From NCBI GenBank assembly GCA_913053875.1, contig CAJXGN010000006.1, positions 62,001 through 126,000 of the forward strand: DNA of 64,000 bases. Direction: 5' to 3'. Both the position numbers and the translations under genes were made by a program. The stretch's first letter is position 1, and each line of letters begins with the position of its first letter. The DNA is from an uncultured Agromyces sp. Lineage in GTDB: Bacteria; Actinomycetota; Actinomycetes; Actinomycetales; Microbacteriaceae. The notes beneath the pieces were generated by a model that was given only the letters and a program-made list of their open reading frames with translations, was not told the origin of the DNA and searched no databases. Positions 20,308-29,676 of this stretch are shown one piece after another.

Positions 20308-20988
20308 ATGAGCGAGCCCACGCTCGCCGGCCGGCTCGCGTCGGTGCAGGCGCAGGTGGCGGATGCCGCGCGCGAGGCCGGTCGCGACCCCGATGCGATC
20401 ACCACGATCGTCGTCACCAAGTTCCAGCCGGTGTCGCTCGTACGCGAGCTGGCCGGGCTCGGCGTGCACGACGTGGGGGAGAACCGGCACCAGGAGGCGC
20501 AGGCGAAGGCGCGCGAGCTCGAGCCGCTCGGCCTCCGCTGGCACTTCGTCGGCCAGCTCCAGCGCAAGAAGGCCCGGCAGGTGCGGGCGTACGCCTCCGC
20601 GATCCACTCGGTCGACCGCGTCGAGCTGGTCGACGTGCTCGCCTCCGACGAGGCATCCGTCGACTGCTTCGTGCAGGTCAACCTGACCGATGACCCGGGG
20701 CGCGGCGGCGCGGTGGGCGACGACGTGCTCCGCGTCGCCGAGGCCGCCGAGGCGGCGTCCGGGCTCCGGCTGCGCGGGCTCATGGCCGTCGCGCCGCTCG
20801 GGGAGGAGCCGGCCCGTGCGTTCGCGCGCGTGCGCGAGGCATCCGACCTGCTCGTCGCGCAGGTCGCGCCCGACGCGCGCGACCTGTCCATCGGCATGTC
20901 CGGGGACTTCCGCGAGGCCGTGCACGCGGGCGCGACACACCTACGCATCGGCACGGCAATCACGGGAAATCGGCCGCAGGCCGCTTAA
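20308..20988 (+). CDS. YggS-family pyridoxal phosphate homeostasis protein
   Basis: A 226-aa single-domain protein of the YggS/PROSC family (fold type III, alanine-racemase-like barrel) that binds pyridoxal 5'-phosphate and buffers its level; no enzymatic reaction is established. The PLP Lys is probably Lys38 in [43 protein letters not shown] and the C-terminal [26 protein letters not shown] are family hallmarks. Start ATG 20308 begins the conserved length. The gene sits between ftsZ and sepF, its usual actinobacterial place. Confidence 0.93.
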   Translation: MSEPTLAGRLASVQAQVADAAREAGRDPDAITTIVVTKFQPVSLVRELAGLGVHDVGENRHQEAQAKARELEPLGLRWHFVGQLQRKKARQVRAYASAIHSVDRVELVDVLASDEASVDCFVQVNLTDDPGRGGAVGDDVLRVAEAAEAASGLRLRGLMAVAPLGEEPARAFARVREASDLLVAQVAPDARDLSIGMSGDFREAVHAGATHLRIGTAITGNRPQAA

Positions 20989-21020
20989 CCTCGAAGAGAC
21001 GACGACACACGGAGGTTGCG

Positions 21021-21500
21021 ATGTCGAACCCGCTTCGGAAGACGATGGTCTACCTCGGCCTCGCCGATGAGGAGCTCGAGCAGGAGGCCCCCGCGGCCGC
21101 GCCGCAGCCTGCTCCGGTGGCGCAGGCCGCCCCGGCACCCAAGGGCGGCGGCGCCCCAGTGACCCCGCTGCGGAAGCCCACCGCGGCACCCACCCCGAGC
21201 TCACAGCAGGCGGACATGAACGAGATCCTCACCGTGCACCCCCGGCAGTACCGCGACGCCCAGGTGATCGCCGAGTCGTTCCGCGACGGCGTGCCGGTCA
21301 TCATCAACCTCTCCCAGATGTCGGACGGCGACGCACGCCGTCTCATCGACTTCGCGAGTGGCCTCTCGCAGGGCCTCCATGGCAAGATCGAGCGCGTGAC
21401 GAACAAGGTGTTCCTGCTCTCGCCCGCCCACGTCGTGGTCTCCGGGGAGAGCAGCGAGGTCGAGAGCGACGTCGAGGCGTCGTTCTTCAGCCACGCCTGA
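21021..21500 (+). CDS. sepF: Cell division protein SepF
   Basis: Membrane-associated anchor of FtsZ. The 159-aa protein opens with [18 protein letters not shown], matching the N-terminal membrane-binding helix region. An Ala/Pro linker follows (about residues 20-65), then the compact SepF domain ([54 protein letters not shown]). ATG 21021 has CGGAGG 6-11 nt upstream. In actinobacteria, which lack FtsA, SepF is the main Z-ring tether and recognises the FtsZ tail seen at the end of ftsZ here. Confidence 0.96.
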   Translation: MSNPLRKTMVYLGLADEELEQEAPAAAPQPAPVAQAAPAPKGGGAPVTPLRKPTAAPTPSSQQADMNEILTVHPRQYRDAQVIAESFRDGVPVIINLSQMSDGDARRLIDFASGLSQGLHGKIERVTNKVFLLSPAHVVVSGESSEVESDVEASFFSHA

Positions 21501-21506
21501 TCGGCC

Positions 21507-21812
21507 GTGGGTGCCATCGCGTTCATCGCGACCCTCCTGTACTACGTCCTGCTCATCTACTTCTTCACGATGTGGGCGCGCTTCGTCCTCGACCTCGTGC
21601 GCACCTTCAACCGATCGTGGCGCCCGCAGGGCGGGTGGCTCGTCGTGGTCGAGGCCGTGTACACGGTCACCGACCCGCCGGTGAAGTTCTTCCGGCGCAT
21701 CGTGCCGCCGCTGCGGGTGGGCCAGGTCGCATTCGACTTCGGCTGGAGCATCGCCATGCTCGTCGTGATCGTGCTGCTGTGGATCGTCGGCGGCATCTCG
21801 CGGCTCGCCTGA
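21507..21812 (+). CDS. YggT-family membrane protein
   Basis: A 101-aa protein with two hydrophobic segments, one at the N terminus (about residues 3-25) and one at the C terminus (about 75-97). The loop between them contains the family motif VYTVTDPPVKFFRRIVPPLR. The exact function is unclear; YggT proteins co-occur with sepF and divIVA in Gram-positive bacteria, which suggests a role in growth or division. Start GTG 21507 lies 6 nt after the sepF stop, so it is very likely co-transcribed. Confidence 0.9.
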   Translation: MGAIAFIATLLYYVLLIYFFTMWARFVLDLVRTFNRSWRPQGGWLVVVEAVYTVTDPPVKFFRRIVPPLRVGQVAFDFGWSIAMLVVIVLLWIVGGISRLA

Positions 21813-21872
21813 CGATGTGCTGCGAACCGTGACGCGCGAGCCTGATACGGGCCGCGCGGTCCGCGCACCGTT

Positions 21873-21881
21873 TGCTACCGT
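21873..21881 (+). promoter_or_regulatory. Candidate extended -10 promoter for divIVA
   Basis: TGCTACCGT contains a TGn extension followed by TACCGT, giving a predicted start near 21888 and a leader of about 40 nt. No convincing -35 hexamer is present. A separate divIVA promoter would fit the high expression known for this polar protein in actinobacteria. Confidence 0.35.
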
Positions 21882-21928
21882 TAGCTGAACGTGATCAGAC
21901 AGATCGAGCATTGTGAGGTTGGAACGCC

Positions 21929-22630
21929 ATGGCGCTAACTCCCGAAGACGTGGTCAACAAGCGGTTCCAGGCGACGAAGTTCCGCGAGGGCTACGATCAG
22001 GATGAGGTCGACGATTTCCTCGACGAGGTCGTCGTCGAGCTGCGCCGTCTGAACCAGGAGAACGACGAGCTGCGCCAGCGGCTCGCGCAGGCCGAGCAGA
22101 AGGCCTCCCAGCAGCCCGCGCCCGCCCCCGCACCGGCCCCCGCCGCTGCGCCGGCGCCCGCGTACGCCGAGCCCACTCCGCAGCCGCCGACGGTCGCCGT
22201 CCCGGCCGCGCCCGCCCCGGTCTCCGAGGTCGACGAGCAGACCAGCACGACCAACCTGCTCCAGCTCGCCCGCCGCCTCCACGAGGAGCACGTGCGCGAG
22301 GGCATCGAGAAGCGCGACGCGCTCATCGCCGAGGGCCACGCGACCGCCGCGCGCGTCGTCGCCGAGGCCGAGGCGAAGCAGCGCGCCCAGATCGGCAAGC
22401 TCGACCAGGAGCGCGCGGCGATCGAGAAGCGCGTCGACGAGCTCCGTTCGTTCGAGCGCGACTACCGCCAGAAGCTCAAGTCGTACATCGAGGGCCAGCT
22501 GCGCGACCTCGATCAGGCCGCCCCGGTCAGCCCGGGCGCTCCGCAGCAGGGCGGTTACGCGCCCATGAGTGCTGCGGGCGCGGTCGACGCACCGCCGCAG
22601 GCTCCGACGTACCAGGCCTTTGGCGGCTGA
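21929..22630 (+). CDS. divIVA: Polar growth and division protein DivIVA (Wag31)
   Basis: Coiled-coil scaffold that gathers at cell poles and organises apical wall growth in actinobacteria. The 233-aa protein starts MALTPEDVVNKRFQATKFREGYDQDEVDDFLDEV, the conserved membrane-binding DivIVA N-terminal domain, with a first coiled coil to about residue 57. A Pro/Ala linker (about 60-105) separates it from a long second coiled coil (about 110-195) and a Gly/Pro-rich tail. ATG 21929 is well placed after GAGGTTGGA. In mycobacteria Wag31 is phosphorylated by PASTA kinases; the kinase gene at the start of this window could act on it, by inference. Confidence 0.96.
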   Translation: MALTPEDVVNKRFQATKFREGYDQDEVDDFLDEVVVELRRLNQENDELRQRLAQAEQKASQQPAPAPAPAPAAAPAPAYAEPTPQPPTVAVPAAPAPVSEVDEQTSTTNLLQLARRLHEEHVREGIEKRDALIAEGHATAARVVAEAEAKQRAQIGKLDQERAAIEKRVDELRSFERDYRQKLKSYIEGQLRDLDQAAPVSPGAPQQGGYAPMSAAGAVDAPPQAPTYQAFGG

Positions 22631-23285
22631 CGCTCGGCGCACCGCGCGGGTCCGACTCAGTGCGCTGGTCCTGCTCGTCGCGATCGCCGCGACGATCTAC
22701 GGCCTCGACTTCTTGACGAAGCAGCTCGTCGTCACGAACCTCACCGAGGGTGAGATCGTGCCGGTGCTGGGCGAGGTGCTGCAGTGGCAGTTCGTCCGCA
22801 ATCCCGGTGCGGCGTTCTCGATCGCGAGCGGCATGACGTGGGTCTTCACGATCCTCGCGGCGGGCGTGCTGACCTTCATCATCTGGTTCGCCGGCCGCAT
22901 CCGCTCGCTCGCCTGGGCCGTGGTGTTCGGACTGCTGCTGGGCGGTGTGCTCGGCAACCTGACCGACCGCCTCATCCGCGAGCCGGGCTTCGGCGTCGGG
23001 CACGTGATCGACTTCATCTCGACGCCGTGGATGCTGCCGGCGATCTACAACATCGCCGACATCGCCGTGGTGTCGAGCATGGTGCTGTTCCTCATCCTGA
23101 CCATCCGTGGCGTCGGCCTCGACGGCGAGCGGCAGGCGCCGCCGCGGAAGGACGCGCCCGATGCGGAGTCGGGCGACCCGGAGACCGCGGTCGACCGCCC
23201 CGAGGCCTCGGAGGAGACCACCGAGCCGGAGGGCCCGGAGGCAGCCGGACCCCGGGTGAGCGCAGCCGGCACGCGCGAGGGCTGA
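22620..23285 (+). CDS. lspA: Lipoprotein signal peptidase (signal peptidase II)
   Basis: Membrane aspartyl protease that cleaves the signal peptide of prolipoproteins after diacylglyceryl modification; the OpuBC-like lipoprotein in this window would be a substrate. The 221-aa reading has four hydrophobic helices and the motifs [19 protein letters not shown] (first catalytic Asp) and YNIADIAVV (second catalytic Asp). An acidic, Pro/Glu-rich tail of about 55 residues follows the last helix, longer than in typical LspA. The proposed start is TTG 22620, 11 nt inside the end of divIVA; it is the only start codon giving a normal N terminus before the first helix, so the start is uncertain. Confidence 0.88.
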   Translation: MAADARRTARVRLSALVLLVAIAATIYGLDFLTKQLVVTNLTEGEIVPVLGEVLQWQFVRNPGAAFSIASGMTWVFTILAAGVLTFIIWFAGRIRSLAWAVVFGLLLGGVLGNLTDRLIREPGFGVGHVIDFISTPWMLPAIYNIADIAVVSSMVLFLILTIRGVGLDGERQAPPRKDAPDAESGDPETAVDRPEASEETTEPEGPEAAGPRVSAAGTREG

Positions 23286-23286
23286 C

Positions 23287-24207
23287 ATGGAGCATCGGAT
23301 GCTGCCGGTGCCCGACGGCCTCGACGGCGTCCGCGTCGATGCGGGCCTGGCGAAGCTGCTCGGCTTTTCGCGCACCCTCGCGGCCGACATCGCGTCCGCG
23401 GGCGGCGTGCGGCTCGACGGCGCCGAGGCGGGCAAGTCCGACCGCCTGCGCGGCGGGGCGATGCTCGAGGTGTCGTGGGAGCCGCCGCGGGCGCCCACGG
23501 TCGAGCCGATCGCGGTGCCCGACCTCGGCATCGTGCACGACGACGACGAGATCGTCGTGGTCGACAAGCCCGCGGGGGTCGCGGCGCATCCGTCGCTCGG
23601 CTGGGAGGGCCCGACCGTGGTGGGCGCCCTCGCCGCGGCCGGCTTCCGCATCTCGACGTCGGGCGCGCCCGAGCGCCAGGGCGTCGTGCACCGCCTCGAC
23701 GCCGGCACGTCCGGCCTCATGGTCGTCGCGAAGTCGGAGGGCGCGTACACCGCGCTGAAGCGCGCGTTCCACGACCGCGAGGTCGACAAGGTGTACCACG
23801 CGCTCGTGCAGGGCCTGCCCGATCCGCTGCGCGGCACGATCGACGCGCCGATCGGCCGGCACCCGAGGTCCGACTGGAAGTTCGCGGTCACCGCGGCCGG
23901 CAAGCACGCGGTCACGCACTACGAGACGATCGAGGCGTTCCCGTACGCATCGCTCGTCGAGGTGCACCTGGAGACGGGCCGCACGCACCAGATCCGCGTG
24001 CACATGGCCGCCCAGCGGCATCCGTGCACCGGCGACGCCATGTACGGCGCGGACCCGACGCTGAGCGCCCGTCTCGGCCTCGAGCGGCAGTGGCTGCACG
24101 CGGTCGAGCTGTCGTTCGCGCACCCGGCGAACGGCGAGTGGGTCACCTTCCGATCCGACTATCCGGCCGACCTCGCCCGCGCGCTCGATGTCGTGCGGCA
24201 CGATTAG
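23287..24207 (+). CDS. RluA/RluD-family rRNA pseudouridine synthase
   Basis: Converts uridine to pseudouridine in RNA, most likely 23S rRNA. The 306-aa protein has an N-terminal S4-like RNA-binding region ([30 protein letters not shown]) and a catalytic domain with [31 protein letters not shown] (catalytic Asp in HRLD), and the [15 protein letters not shown] motif. Exact target sites cannot be told from sequence. It begins 1 nt after the lspA stop; this lspA-rluD-dnaE order is common in actinobacteria. Confidence 0.93.
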   Translation: MEHRMLPVPDGLDGVRVDAGLAKLLGFSRTLAADIASAGGVRLDGAEAGKSDRLRGGAMLEVSWEPPRAPTVEPIAVPDLGIVHDDDEIVVVDKPAGVAAHPSLGWEGPTVVGALAAAGFRISTSGAPERQGVVHRLDAGTSGLMVVAKSEGAYTALKRAFHDREVDKVYHALVQGLPDPLRGTIDAPIGRHPRSDWKFAVTAAGKHAVTHYETIEAFPYASLVEVHLETGRTHQIRVHMAAQRHPCTGDAMYGADPTLSARLGLERQWLHAVELSFAHPANGEWVTFRSDYPADLARALDVVRHD

Positions 24208-24249
24208 TCTGGTACCCCCACTCGCACCTCAGACCCCTCCGGGAGCGCC

Positions 24250-27200
24250 GTGACCGACGATGGCTTCGTCCACCTCCACGTCCACACCGAGTACTCGATG
24301 CTCGACGGGGCGGCCCGGGTGGGGGAGCTGGTCGCCGCGGCGAAGGAGCAGGGCCAGCCCGCCATCGCGATGACCGACCACGGCAACGTGTTCGGCGCCT
24401 ACGACTTCTGGAAGCAGGCGACGGATGTCGGCATCAAGCCGATCATCGGCACCGAGGCGTACCTCACGCCGGGCACCGCACGCGGCGACAAGACCCGCGT
24501 GCGCTGGGGCAACGGCGGCGGCGACGACGTGTCGGGCGCCGGCGCGTACACGCACATGACGCTGCTCGCCGAGAACACGGCGGGCATGCACAACCTGTTC
24601 CGACTGAACTCGCTCGCGTCGATCGAGGGGTACTACTTCAAGCCGCGCATGGACCGCGAGCTGCTCGAGACGTACGGGACGGGCCTCATCGCGACCACCG
24701 GCTGCCCGTCGGGCGAGGTGCAGACCCGGCTCCGGCTCGGCCAGTACGACGAGGCCGTGCAGGCCGCGGCGGACTTCCGCGACATCTTCGGCAAGGACAA
24801 CTTCTTCTGCGAGGTGATGGACCACGGCCTGGGCATCGAGCGCCGCATCCAGGGCGACCTGATCCGGCTCGCGAGGGAGCTCGACCTGCCGCTCGTCGCG
24901 ACCAACGACCTGCACTACACGCACGCGCACGACGCGAAGAGCCACGCGGCGCTGCTCTGCGTGCAGTCGGGGTCGACGCTCGACGACCCGAACCGCTTCA
25001 AGTTCGACGCCGACGACTTCTACCTGCGCACGGCCGCCGAGATGCGCCGCACGTGGGACCAGTACCCCGAGGCGTGCGACAACACGCTGCTCATCGCCGA
25101 GCGCTGCGACGTGGCGTTCAACACGAGCGCGAACTACATGCCGCGCTTCCCAGTGCCCGAGGGGGAGAACGAGGAGAGCTGGTTCGTCAAGGAGGTCGAG
25201 AAGGGCCTGCACGAGCGCTACCCGTCGGGCATCCCCGACGCCGTGCGGAAGCAGGCGGACTACGAGGTCGGCGTCATCACGCAGATGGGCTTCCCCGGCT
25301 ACTTCCTCGTCGTCGCCGACTTCATCAACTGGTCGAAGGACAACGGCATCCGCGTCGGCCCCGGCCGAGGCTCGGGCGCCGGCTCGATGGCCGCGTACGC
25401 GATGAAGATCACCGACCTCGACCCGCTCCAGCACGGGCTCATCTTCGAGCGCTTCCTCAACCCCGACCGCGTCTCGATGCCCGACTTCGACGTGGACTTC
25501 GACGAGCGTCGTCGCGGCGAGGTCATCAAGTACGTCACCGACAAGTACGGCGACGAGCGCGTCGCGCAGATCGTCACTTACGGCACCATCAAGGCGAAGC
25601 AGGCGCTCAAGGACTCGTCGCGCGTGCTCGGCTTCCCGTTCGGCATGGGGGAGAAGCTCACCAAGGCGATGCCGCCCGCGGTCATGGGCAAGGACATCCC
25701 GCTGTCGGGCATCTTCGACCGCGACCACCCGCGGTACAAGGAGGCCGGCGACATCCGCGCCCTCATCGAGACCGACCCGGAGGCGAAGACCGTCTTCGAC
25801 ACGGCCGTCGGGCTCGAGAACCTGAAGCGCCAGTGGGGTGTGCACGCGGCCGGCGTGATCATGTCGAGCGAGCCGCTGATCGACATCATCCCGATCATGA
25901 AGCGCGAGCAGGACGGCCAGATCGTCACGCAGTTCGACTACCCGGCGTGCGAGTCGCTCGGCCTCATCAAGATGGACTTCCTGGGGCTGCGCAACCTCAC
26001 CATCATCGACGACGCGCTCGACAACATCGAGGCCAACCGCGGCTTCCGCCCGGTGCTGGAAGACCTGGCGCTCGACGACCGCGAGGCGTACGAGCTGCTG
26101 GGCCGCGGCGACACGCTCGGCGTGTTCCAGCTCGACGGCGGGCCGATGCGGTCGCTGCTGCGCCTCATGAAGCCCGACAACTTCGAGGACATCTCCGCGG
26201 TCATCGCGCTGTACCGCCCCGGCCCGATGGGCGCGAACTCGCACACGAACTACGCGCTGCGCAAGAACGGCCAGCAGGAGATCACGCCGATCCATCCCGA
26301 GCTCGCCGAGCCGCTGAAGGACATCCTCGACACGAGCTACGGCCTCATCATCTACCAGGAGCAGGTGATGGCGATCGCGCAGAAGGTCGCCGGGTTCAGC
26401 CTCGGCCAGGCCGACATCCTGCGCCGTGCGATGGGCAAGAAGAAGAAGTCCGAGCTCGACAAGCAGTACGCGGGCTTCGAGGCGGGCATGAAGGGCAACG
26501 GCTACTCGGATGCCGCGGTGAAGACGCTGTGGGACATCCTGCTGCCGTTCTCCGACTACGCCTTCAACAAGGCGCACTCGGCCGCCTACGGCGTGCTCAG
26601 CTACTGGACCGCGTACCTGAAGGCGCACTACCCGGCCGAGTACATGGCGGCGCTGCTGACGAGCGTCGGCGATGCGCGCGACAAGCTCGCGATGTACCTC
26701 AACGAGTGCCGGCGCATGGGCATCAAGGTGCTGCCGCCCGACGTGAACGAGTCAATCGGCTTCTTCGCGGCCGTCGGCGAGGACATCCGCTTCGGCCTGG
26801 GCGCCGTGCGCAACGTGGGCTTCAACGTCGTCGAGGCGATCCGCGGGGCGCGCGAGGCGCAGGGCCGGTTCGAGTCGTTCCACGACTTCCTGAAGAAGGT
26901 GCCGATCCCGGTCGCGAACAAGCGCACGGTCGAGTCGCTCGCGAAGGCCGGGGCGTTCGACTCGCTCGGGCACACCCGGCGCGCGCTCGTCGAGATCCAC
27001 GAGTCGGCGGTGGAGTCGGCGGTGAAGGACAAGCGGGCCGAGGCCAACGGCGACGTGGGCTTCGACTTCGACAGCCTGTTCGAGGAGGACGAGCGCGCGC
27101 CCGTCGCGCAGGTGCCGGAACGCCCGGAGTGGACCAAGCGCGACAAGCTCGCCTTCGAGCGCGAGATGCTCGGGCTGTACGTCTCCGACCACCCGCTCGC

Positions 27201-27765
27201 AGGGCTCGAGGTGCCGCTCGCGAAGCACGCGTCGACCACCATCACCGACCTGGTGTCGTCGGATGCCACGCAGGACGGCGACACCGCGACGATCGCCGGT
27301 CTCGTGACGAGCGTGCAGCATCGCGTCGCGCGCTCGAGCGGCAACCAGTACGGCATGATCCAGGTCGAGGACTTCTCGGGCGAGCTCACCGTGATGTTCA
27401 TGGGCAAGGCGTACCAGGAGTTCTCGCCCGACCTGCAGGCCGACCGGATCGCGGTCGTGCGCGGCCGGGTGAGCATGCGCGACGACGGCATGAACCTGCA
27501 CGCGTACAGCATCGTGCTGCCCGAGCTCGGGCAGGAGGACGAGTCGGGGCCCGTGGTCATCTCGCTGCCCGACCAGCGCGCCACGACCGACACCGTCACG
27601 GCGCTCGGCGAGGTCCTCGGCCGCCACTCCGGCAGTACCGAGGTGCACCTGAAGCTCGTGAAGGGCGGCACCGCGCGCGTGTTCGAGCTGCCGTTCCCGG
27701 TGCGCGTCACCCCCGACCTCTACGGCGAGCTCAAGAGCCTGCTCGGCCCGAACTGCCTGGTCTGA
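24250..27765 (+). CDS. dnaE: DNA polymerase III subunit alpha (DnaE1)
   Basis: Catalytic subunit of the chromosomal replicase. The 1171-aa protein starts with a PHP domain (VHLHVHTEYSMLDGAAR). The metal ligands expected for an active proofreading PHP exonuclease appear in order: HxH, Asp of LDG, MTDHGN, GTEAYL, TGCPSG, NDLHYTH. This agrees with M. tuberculosis DnaE1, where the PHP domain does the proofreading. The polymerase core holds GPGRGSGAGSMAAY and PDFDVDF (catalytic Asp pair). Helix-hairpin-helix and OB-fold regions follow, ending near 1171. GTG 24250 follows a GGGAG site. A TAGTCT hexamer at 24205-24210 may drive it with a short leader. Confidence 0.97.
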   Translation: MTDDGFVHLHVHTEYSMLDGAARVGELVAAAKEQGQPAIAMTDHGNVFGAYDFWKQATDVGIKPIIGTEAYLTPGTARGDKTRVRWGNGGGDDVSGAGAYTHMTLLAENTAGMHNLFRLNSLASIEGYYFKPRMDRELLETYGTGLIATTGCPSGEVQTRLRLGQYDEAVQAAADFRDIFGKDNFFCEVMDHGLGIERRIQGDLIRLARELDLPLVATNDLHYTHAHDAKSHAALLCVQSGSTLDDPNRFKFDADDFYLRTAAEMRRTWDQYPEACDNTLLIAERCDVAFNTSANYMPRFPVPEGENEESWFVKEVEKGLHERYPSGIPDAVRKQADYEVGVITQMGFPGYFLVVADFINWSKDNGIRVGPGRGSGAGSMAAYAMKITDLDPLQHGLIFERFLNPDRVSMPDFDVDFDERRRGEVIKYVTDKYGDERVAQIVTYGTIKAKQALKDSSRVLGFPFGMGEKLTKAMPPAVMGKDIPLSGIFDRDHPRYKEAGDIRALIETDPEAKTVFDTAVGLENLKRQWGVHAAGVIMSSEPLIDIIPIMKREQDGQIVTQFDYPACESLGLIKMDFLGLRNLTIIDDALDNIEANRGFRPVLEDLALDDREAYELLGRGDTLGVFQLDGGPMRSLLRLMKPDNFEDISAVIALYRPGPMGANSHTNYALRKNGQQEITPIHPELAEPLKDILDTSYGLIIYQEQVMAIAQKVAGFSLGQADILRRAMGKKKKSELDKQYAGFEAGMKGNGYSDAAVKTLWDILLPFSDYAFNKAHSAAYGVLSYWTAYLKAHYPAEYMAALLTSVGDARDKLAMYLNECRRMGIKVLPPDVNESIGFFAAVGEDIRFGLGAVRNVGFNVVEAIRGAREAQGRFESFHDFLKKVPIPVANKRTVESLAKAGAFDSLGHTRRALVEIHESAVESAVKDKRAEANGDVGFDFDSLFEEDERAPVAQVPERPEWTKRDKLAFEREMLGLYVSDHPLAGLEVPLAKHASTTITDLVSSDATQDGDTATIAGLVTSVQHRVARSSGNQYGMIQVEDFSGELTVMFMGKAYQEFSPDLQADRIAVVRGRVSMRDDGMNLHAYSIVLPELGQEDESGPVVISLPDQRATTDTVTALGEVLGRHSGSTEVHLKLVKGGTARVFELPFPVRVTPDLYGELKSLLGPNCLV

Positions 27766-27807
27766 CCGCTCGGTGGGTGCGGTCGGCGCGACCGGCGCCC
27801 CGGCGGC

Positions 27808-28302
27808 TCAGACCACGTCGCCCGGCGCGCGGTAGCTGCGCTCGTGGTACAGCAGCGGGGCATCCGCCTCGCCGATCTCGCCCCGGTCGACGCGCAGCAC
27901 GACCAGTGCGCTCTCGTGCACCTCGAAGCGCTCCAGGATGCGACCGCCCATCCACGCGGTCGCGCCCGCGAGCACGGGCGCGCCGCCGGGCCCCGCTCGC
28001 CACGCGACGCCGTCGAACCGCGACTCGCGCGGCCCCGCCATGCGCTCCGCGAGGGCGCGGTTGCGGGCGCCGAGCATGTGCACGACCGCGTGCCCGGCCG
28101 TCGCGACGGCCGGCCAGACGGACGCCGACCGCGCCATGTTGAAGGTCGCCAGTGGCGGCACCGCCGACAGCGAGGCGACCGAGGTCGCGGTGAACGCCTC
28201 CGGTGCGCCGTCGGGGCCCTGCACGGTCACGATCGCGACGCCCGCGGCGTGGCGCCGGAAGGCCTGGCGGAACGCGTCGAGGTCGTCGGGGGAGGCGCTC
28301 AC
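27808..28302 (-). CDS. Flavin reductase-like domain protein
   Basis: A 164-aa single-domain protein of the flavin reductase/HpaC-like family, which reduces FMN or FAD with NAD(P)H for a partner monooxygenase or other acceptor. RHAAGVAIVTVQG, FTATSVASLSAVPPLATFNMARSASVWPAV and the C-terminal PLLYHERSYRAPG are typical. GTG 28302 is the best start; the longer reading upstream is arginine/serine-rich and looks like antisense of hisD. It converges on dnaE and is divergent from hisD, so it stands alone. No partner monooxygenase is nearby, so its substrate is unknown. Confidence 0.85.
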   Translation of the reverse strand: MSASPDDLDAFRQAFRRHAAGVAIVTVQGPDGAPEAFTATSVASLSAVPPLATFNMARSASVWPAVATAGHAVVHMLGARNRALAERMAGPRESRFDGVAWRAGPGGAPVLAGATAWMGGRILERFEVHESALVVLRVDRGEIGEADAPLLYHERSYRAPGDVV

Positions 28303-28330
28303 GGATGTCCGTTCGTTTCGGTGCTGGCGG

Positions 28331-28336
28331 TAGGCT
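28331..28336 (+). promoter_or_regulatory. -10 hexamer TAGGCT for a leaderless hisD transcript
   Basis: TAGGCT ends 9 nt before the first of two consecutive ATG codons (28346 and 28349). No ribosome-binding site fits in between, so the transcript probably starts at or next to the start codon. Confidence 0.4.
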
Positions 28337-28345
28337 GGCCGGGCC

Positions 28346-29653
28346 ATGATGCAGACGATCGACCTCCGCGGGGCCCAGCCTACCGCCGCCGAACTGCTCG
28401 CCCTCGTGCCCCGGTCGCGCAGCGACGTCTCGGCCGCCGAGGCGATCGCCGCGGAGCTCATCGCCGACGTGCGCACCCGCGGCGCGGACGCCCTGCTCGA
28501 CCAGTCCGAGGGCTTCGACGGCGTGCGCCCCGGGCAGCTCCGCGTGCCGCGTGCGCACCTCGACGACGCGCTCGCCGCCCTCGACCCGGCCGTCGCCGAC
28601 GCGGCGCGCGAGTCCATCCGCCGAGTGCGGGAGGCGAGCGCCGCGCAGGTGCCGCCGCCCGGTCGCACCGAGCTCGGGGAGGGCGCGGTCGTCGAGCAGC
28701 GCTGGCAGCCGGTCGGCCGCGTCGGGCTCTACGTGCCCGGCGGCAAGGCGGTCTACCCGTCGAGCGTCATCATGAACGTGGTGCCCGCGCAGGTCGCGGG
28801 CGTCGGGTCGATCGCCATCGCGTCGCCCCCGCAGCCTGACCACGGCGGGCGGGTGCACCCCACCATCCTCGGCATCGCCGCGCTGCTCGGCGTCGACGAG
28901 GTCTACGCCATGGGCGGCGCCGGCGCGATCGGCGCCTTCGCGCACGGCGTGCCCGACGCGGGTCTCGAACCGGTGCAGGTCGTCACCGGGCCCGGCAACC
29001 GGTTCGTCGCCGCTGGCAAGCGCGTCGTGCGCGGCGTGGTCGGCATCGACGCCGAGGCGGGCCCCACCGACATCCTGGTCATCGCCGACGGCAGCGCCGA
29101 CCCCGACCTCGTCGCGGCCGACCTCGTGAGCCAGGCCGAGCATGATGAACTCGCTGCCGCGGTGCTCGTCACCGACGACGACGGCCTCGCGGCGCGCGTC
29201 GGCGAGCGGCTCGCGGTGCGGCAGGGCGCGACGCGCCACGCCGAGCGCGTGCGCGCCTCGCTCACGGGCGAGCAGTCCGCGACCGTGCTCGTCGACGACC
29301 TCGCGCAGGCGGCGGCGTTCGCGAACGCCTTCGGGCCCGAGCACCTCGAGATACAGGTCGGCGACCCCGACGCGGTGCTCGCGCTGATCGAGAACGCCGG
29401 GGCGATCTTCATCGGCCCGTACTCGCCGGTGAGCCTCGGCGACTACTCGGCGGGCTCGAACCACGTGCTCCCCACGGGCGGGCACGCCCGGTTCAGCGCG
29501 GGCCTGTCGGCGGCGACGTTCCTGCGCCCGCAGCAGGTCGTGCGCTACGACGAGCGCGGCCTCTCGGCCGTCGCGGCGGGCATCGACGCGCTCGCGCTCG
29601 ACGAGCAGCTGCCGGCCCACGCCGAGGCCGTGCGCGCCCGCTTCGGCGGCTGA
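28346..29653 (+). CDS. hisD: Histidinol dehydrogenase
   Basis: Zinc enzyme catalysing the last two steps of histidine synthesis, L-histidinol to L-histidine, with two NAD+. The 435-aa protein has QRWQPVGRVGLYVPGGKAVYPSSV, the signature IDAEAGPTDILVIAD, the region SQAEHDE with metal-binding Gln/His, FGPEHLEIQ, and SAGSNHVLPTGGHARFSAGLS. The rest of the his operon is not in the window. Two ATGs stand at the start; either works. A TAGGCT hexamer 9 nt upstream points to leaderless transcription. Confidence 0.95.
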   Translation: MMQTIDLRGAQPTAAELLALVPRSRSDVSAAEAIAAELIADVRTRGADALLDQSEGFDGVRPGQLRVPRAHLDDALAALDPAVADAARESIRRVREASAAQVPPPGRTELGEGAVVEQRWQPVGRVGLYVPGGKAVYPSSVIMNVVPAQVAGVGSIAIASPPQPDHGGRVHPTILGIAALLGVDEVYAMGGAGAIGAFAHGVPDAGLEPVQVVTGPGNRFVAAGKRVVRGVVGIDAEAGPTDILVIADGSADPDLVAADLVSQAEHDELAAAVLVTDDDGLAARVGERLAVRQGATRHAERVRASLTGEQSATVLVDDLAQAAAFANAFGPEHLEIQVGDPDAVLALIENAGAIFIGPYSPVSLGDYSAGSNHVLPTGGHARFSAGLSAATFLRPQQVVRYDERGLSAVAAGIDALALDEQLPAHAEAVRARFGG

Positions 29654-29676
29654 CGCGCTCGTAGACTGGAGCAACC

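Noticed and set aside
23475..28142. 1555-codon plus-strand frame overlapping rluD and dnaE
   Set aside because: Arg/Gly/Ala-rich alternate frame; the real genes occupy another frame with full motif sets.
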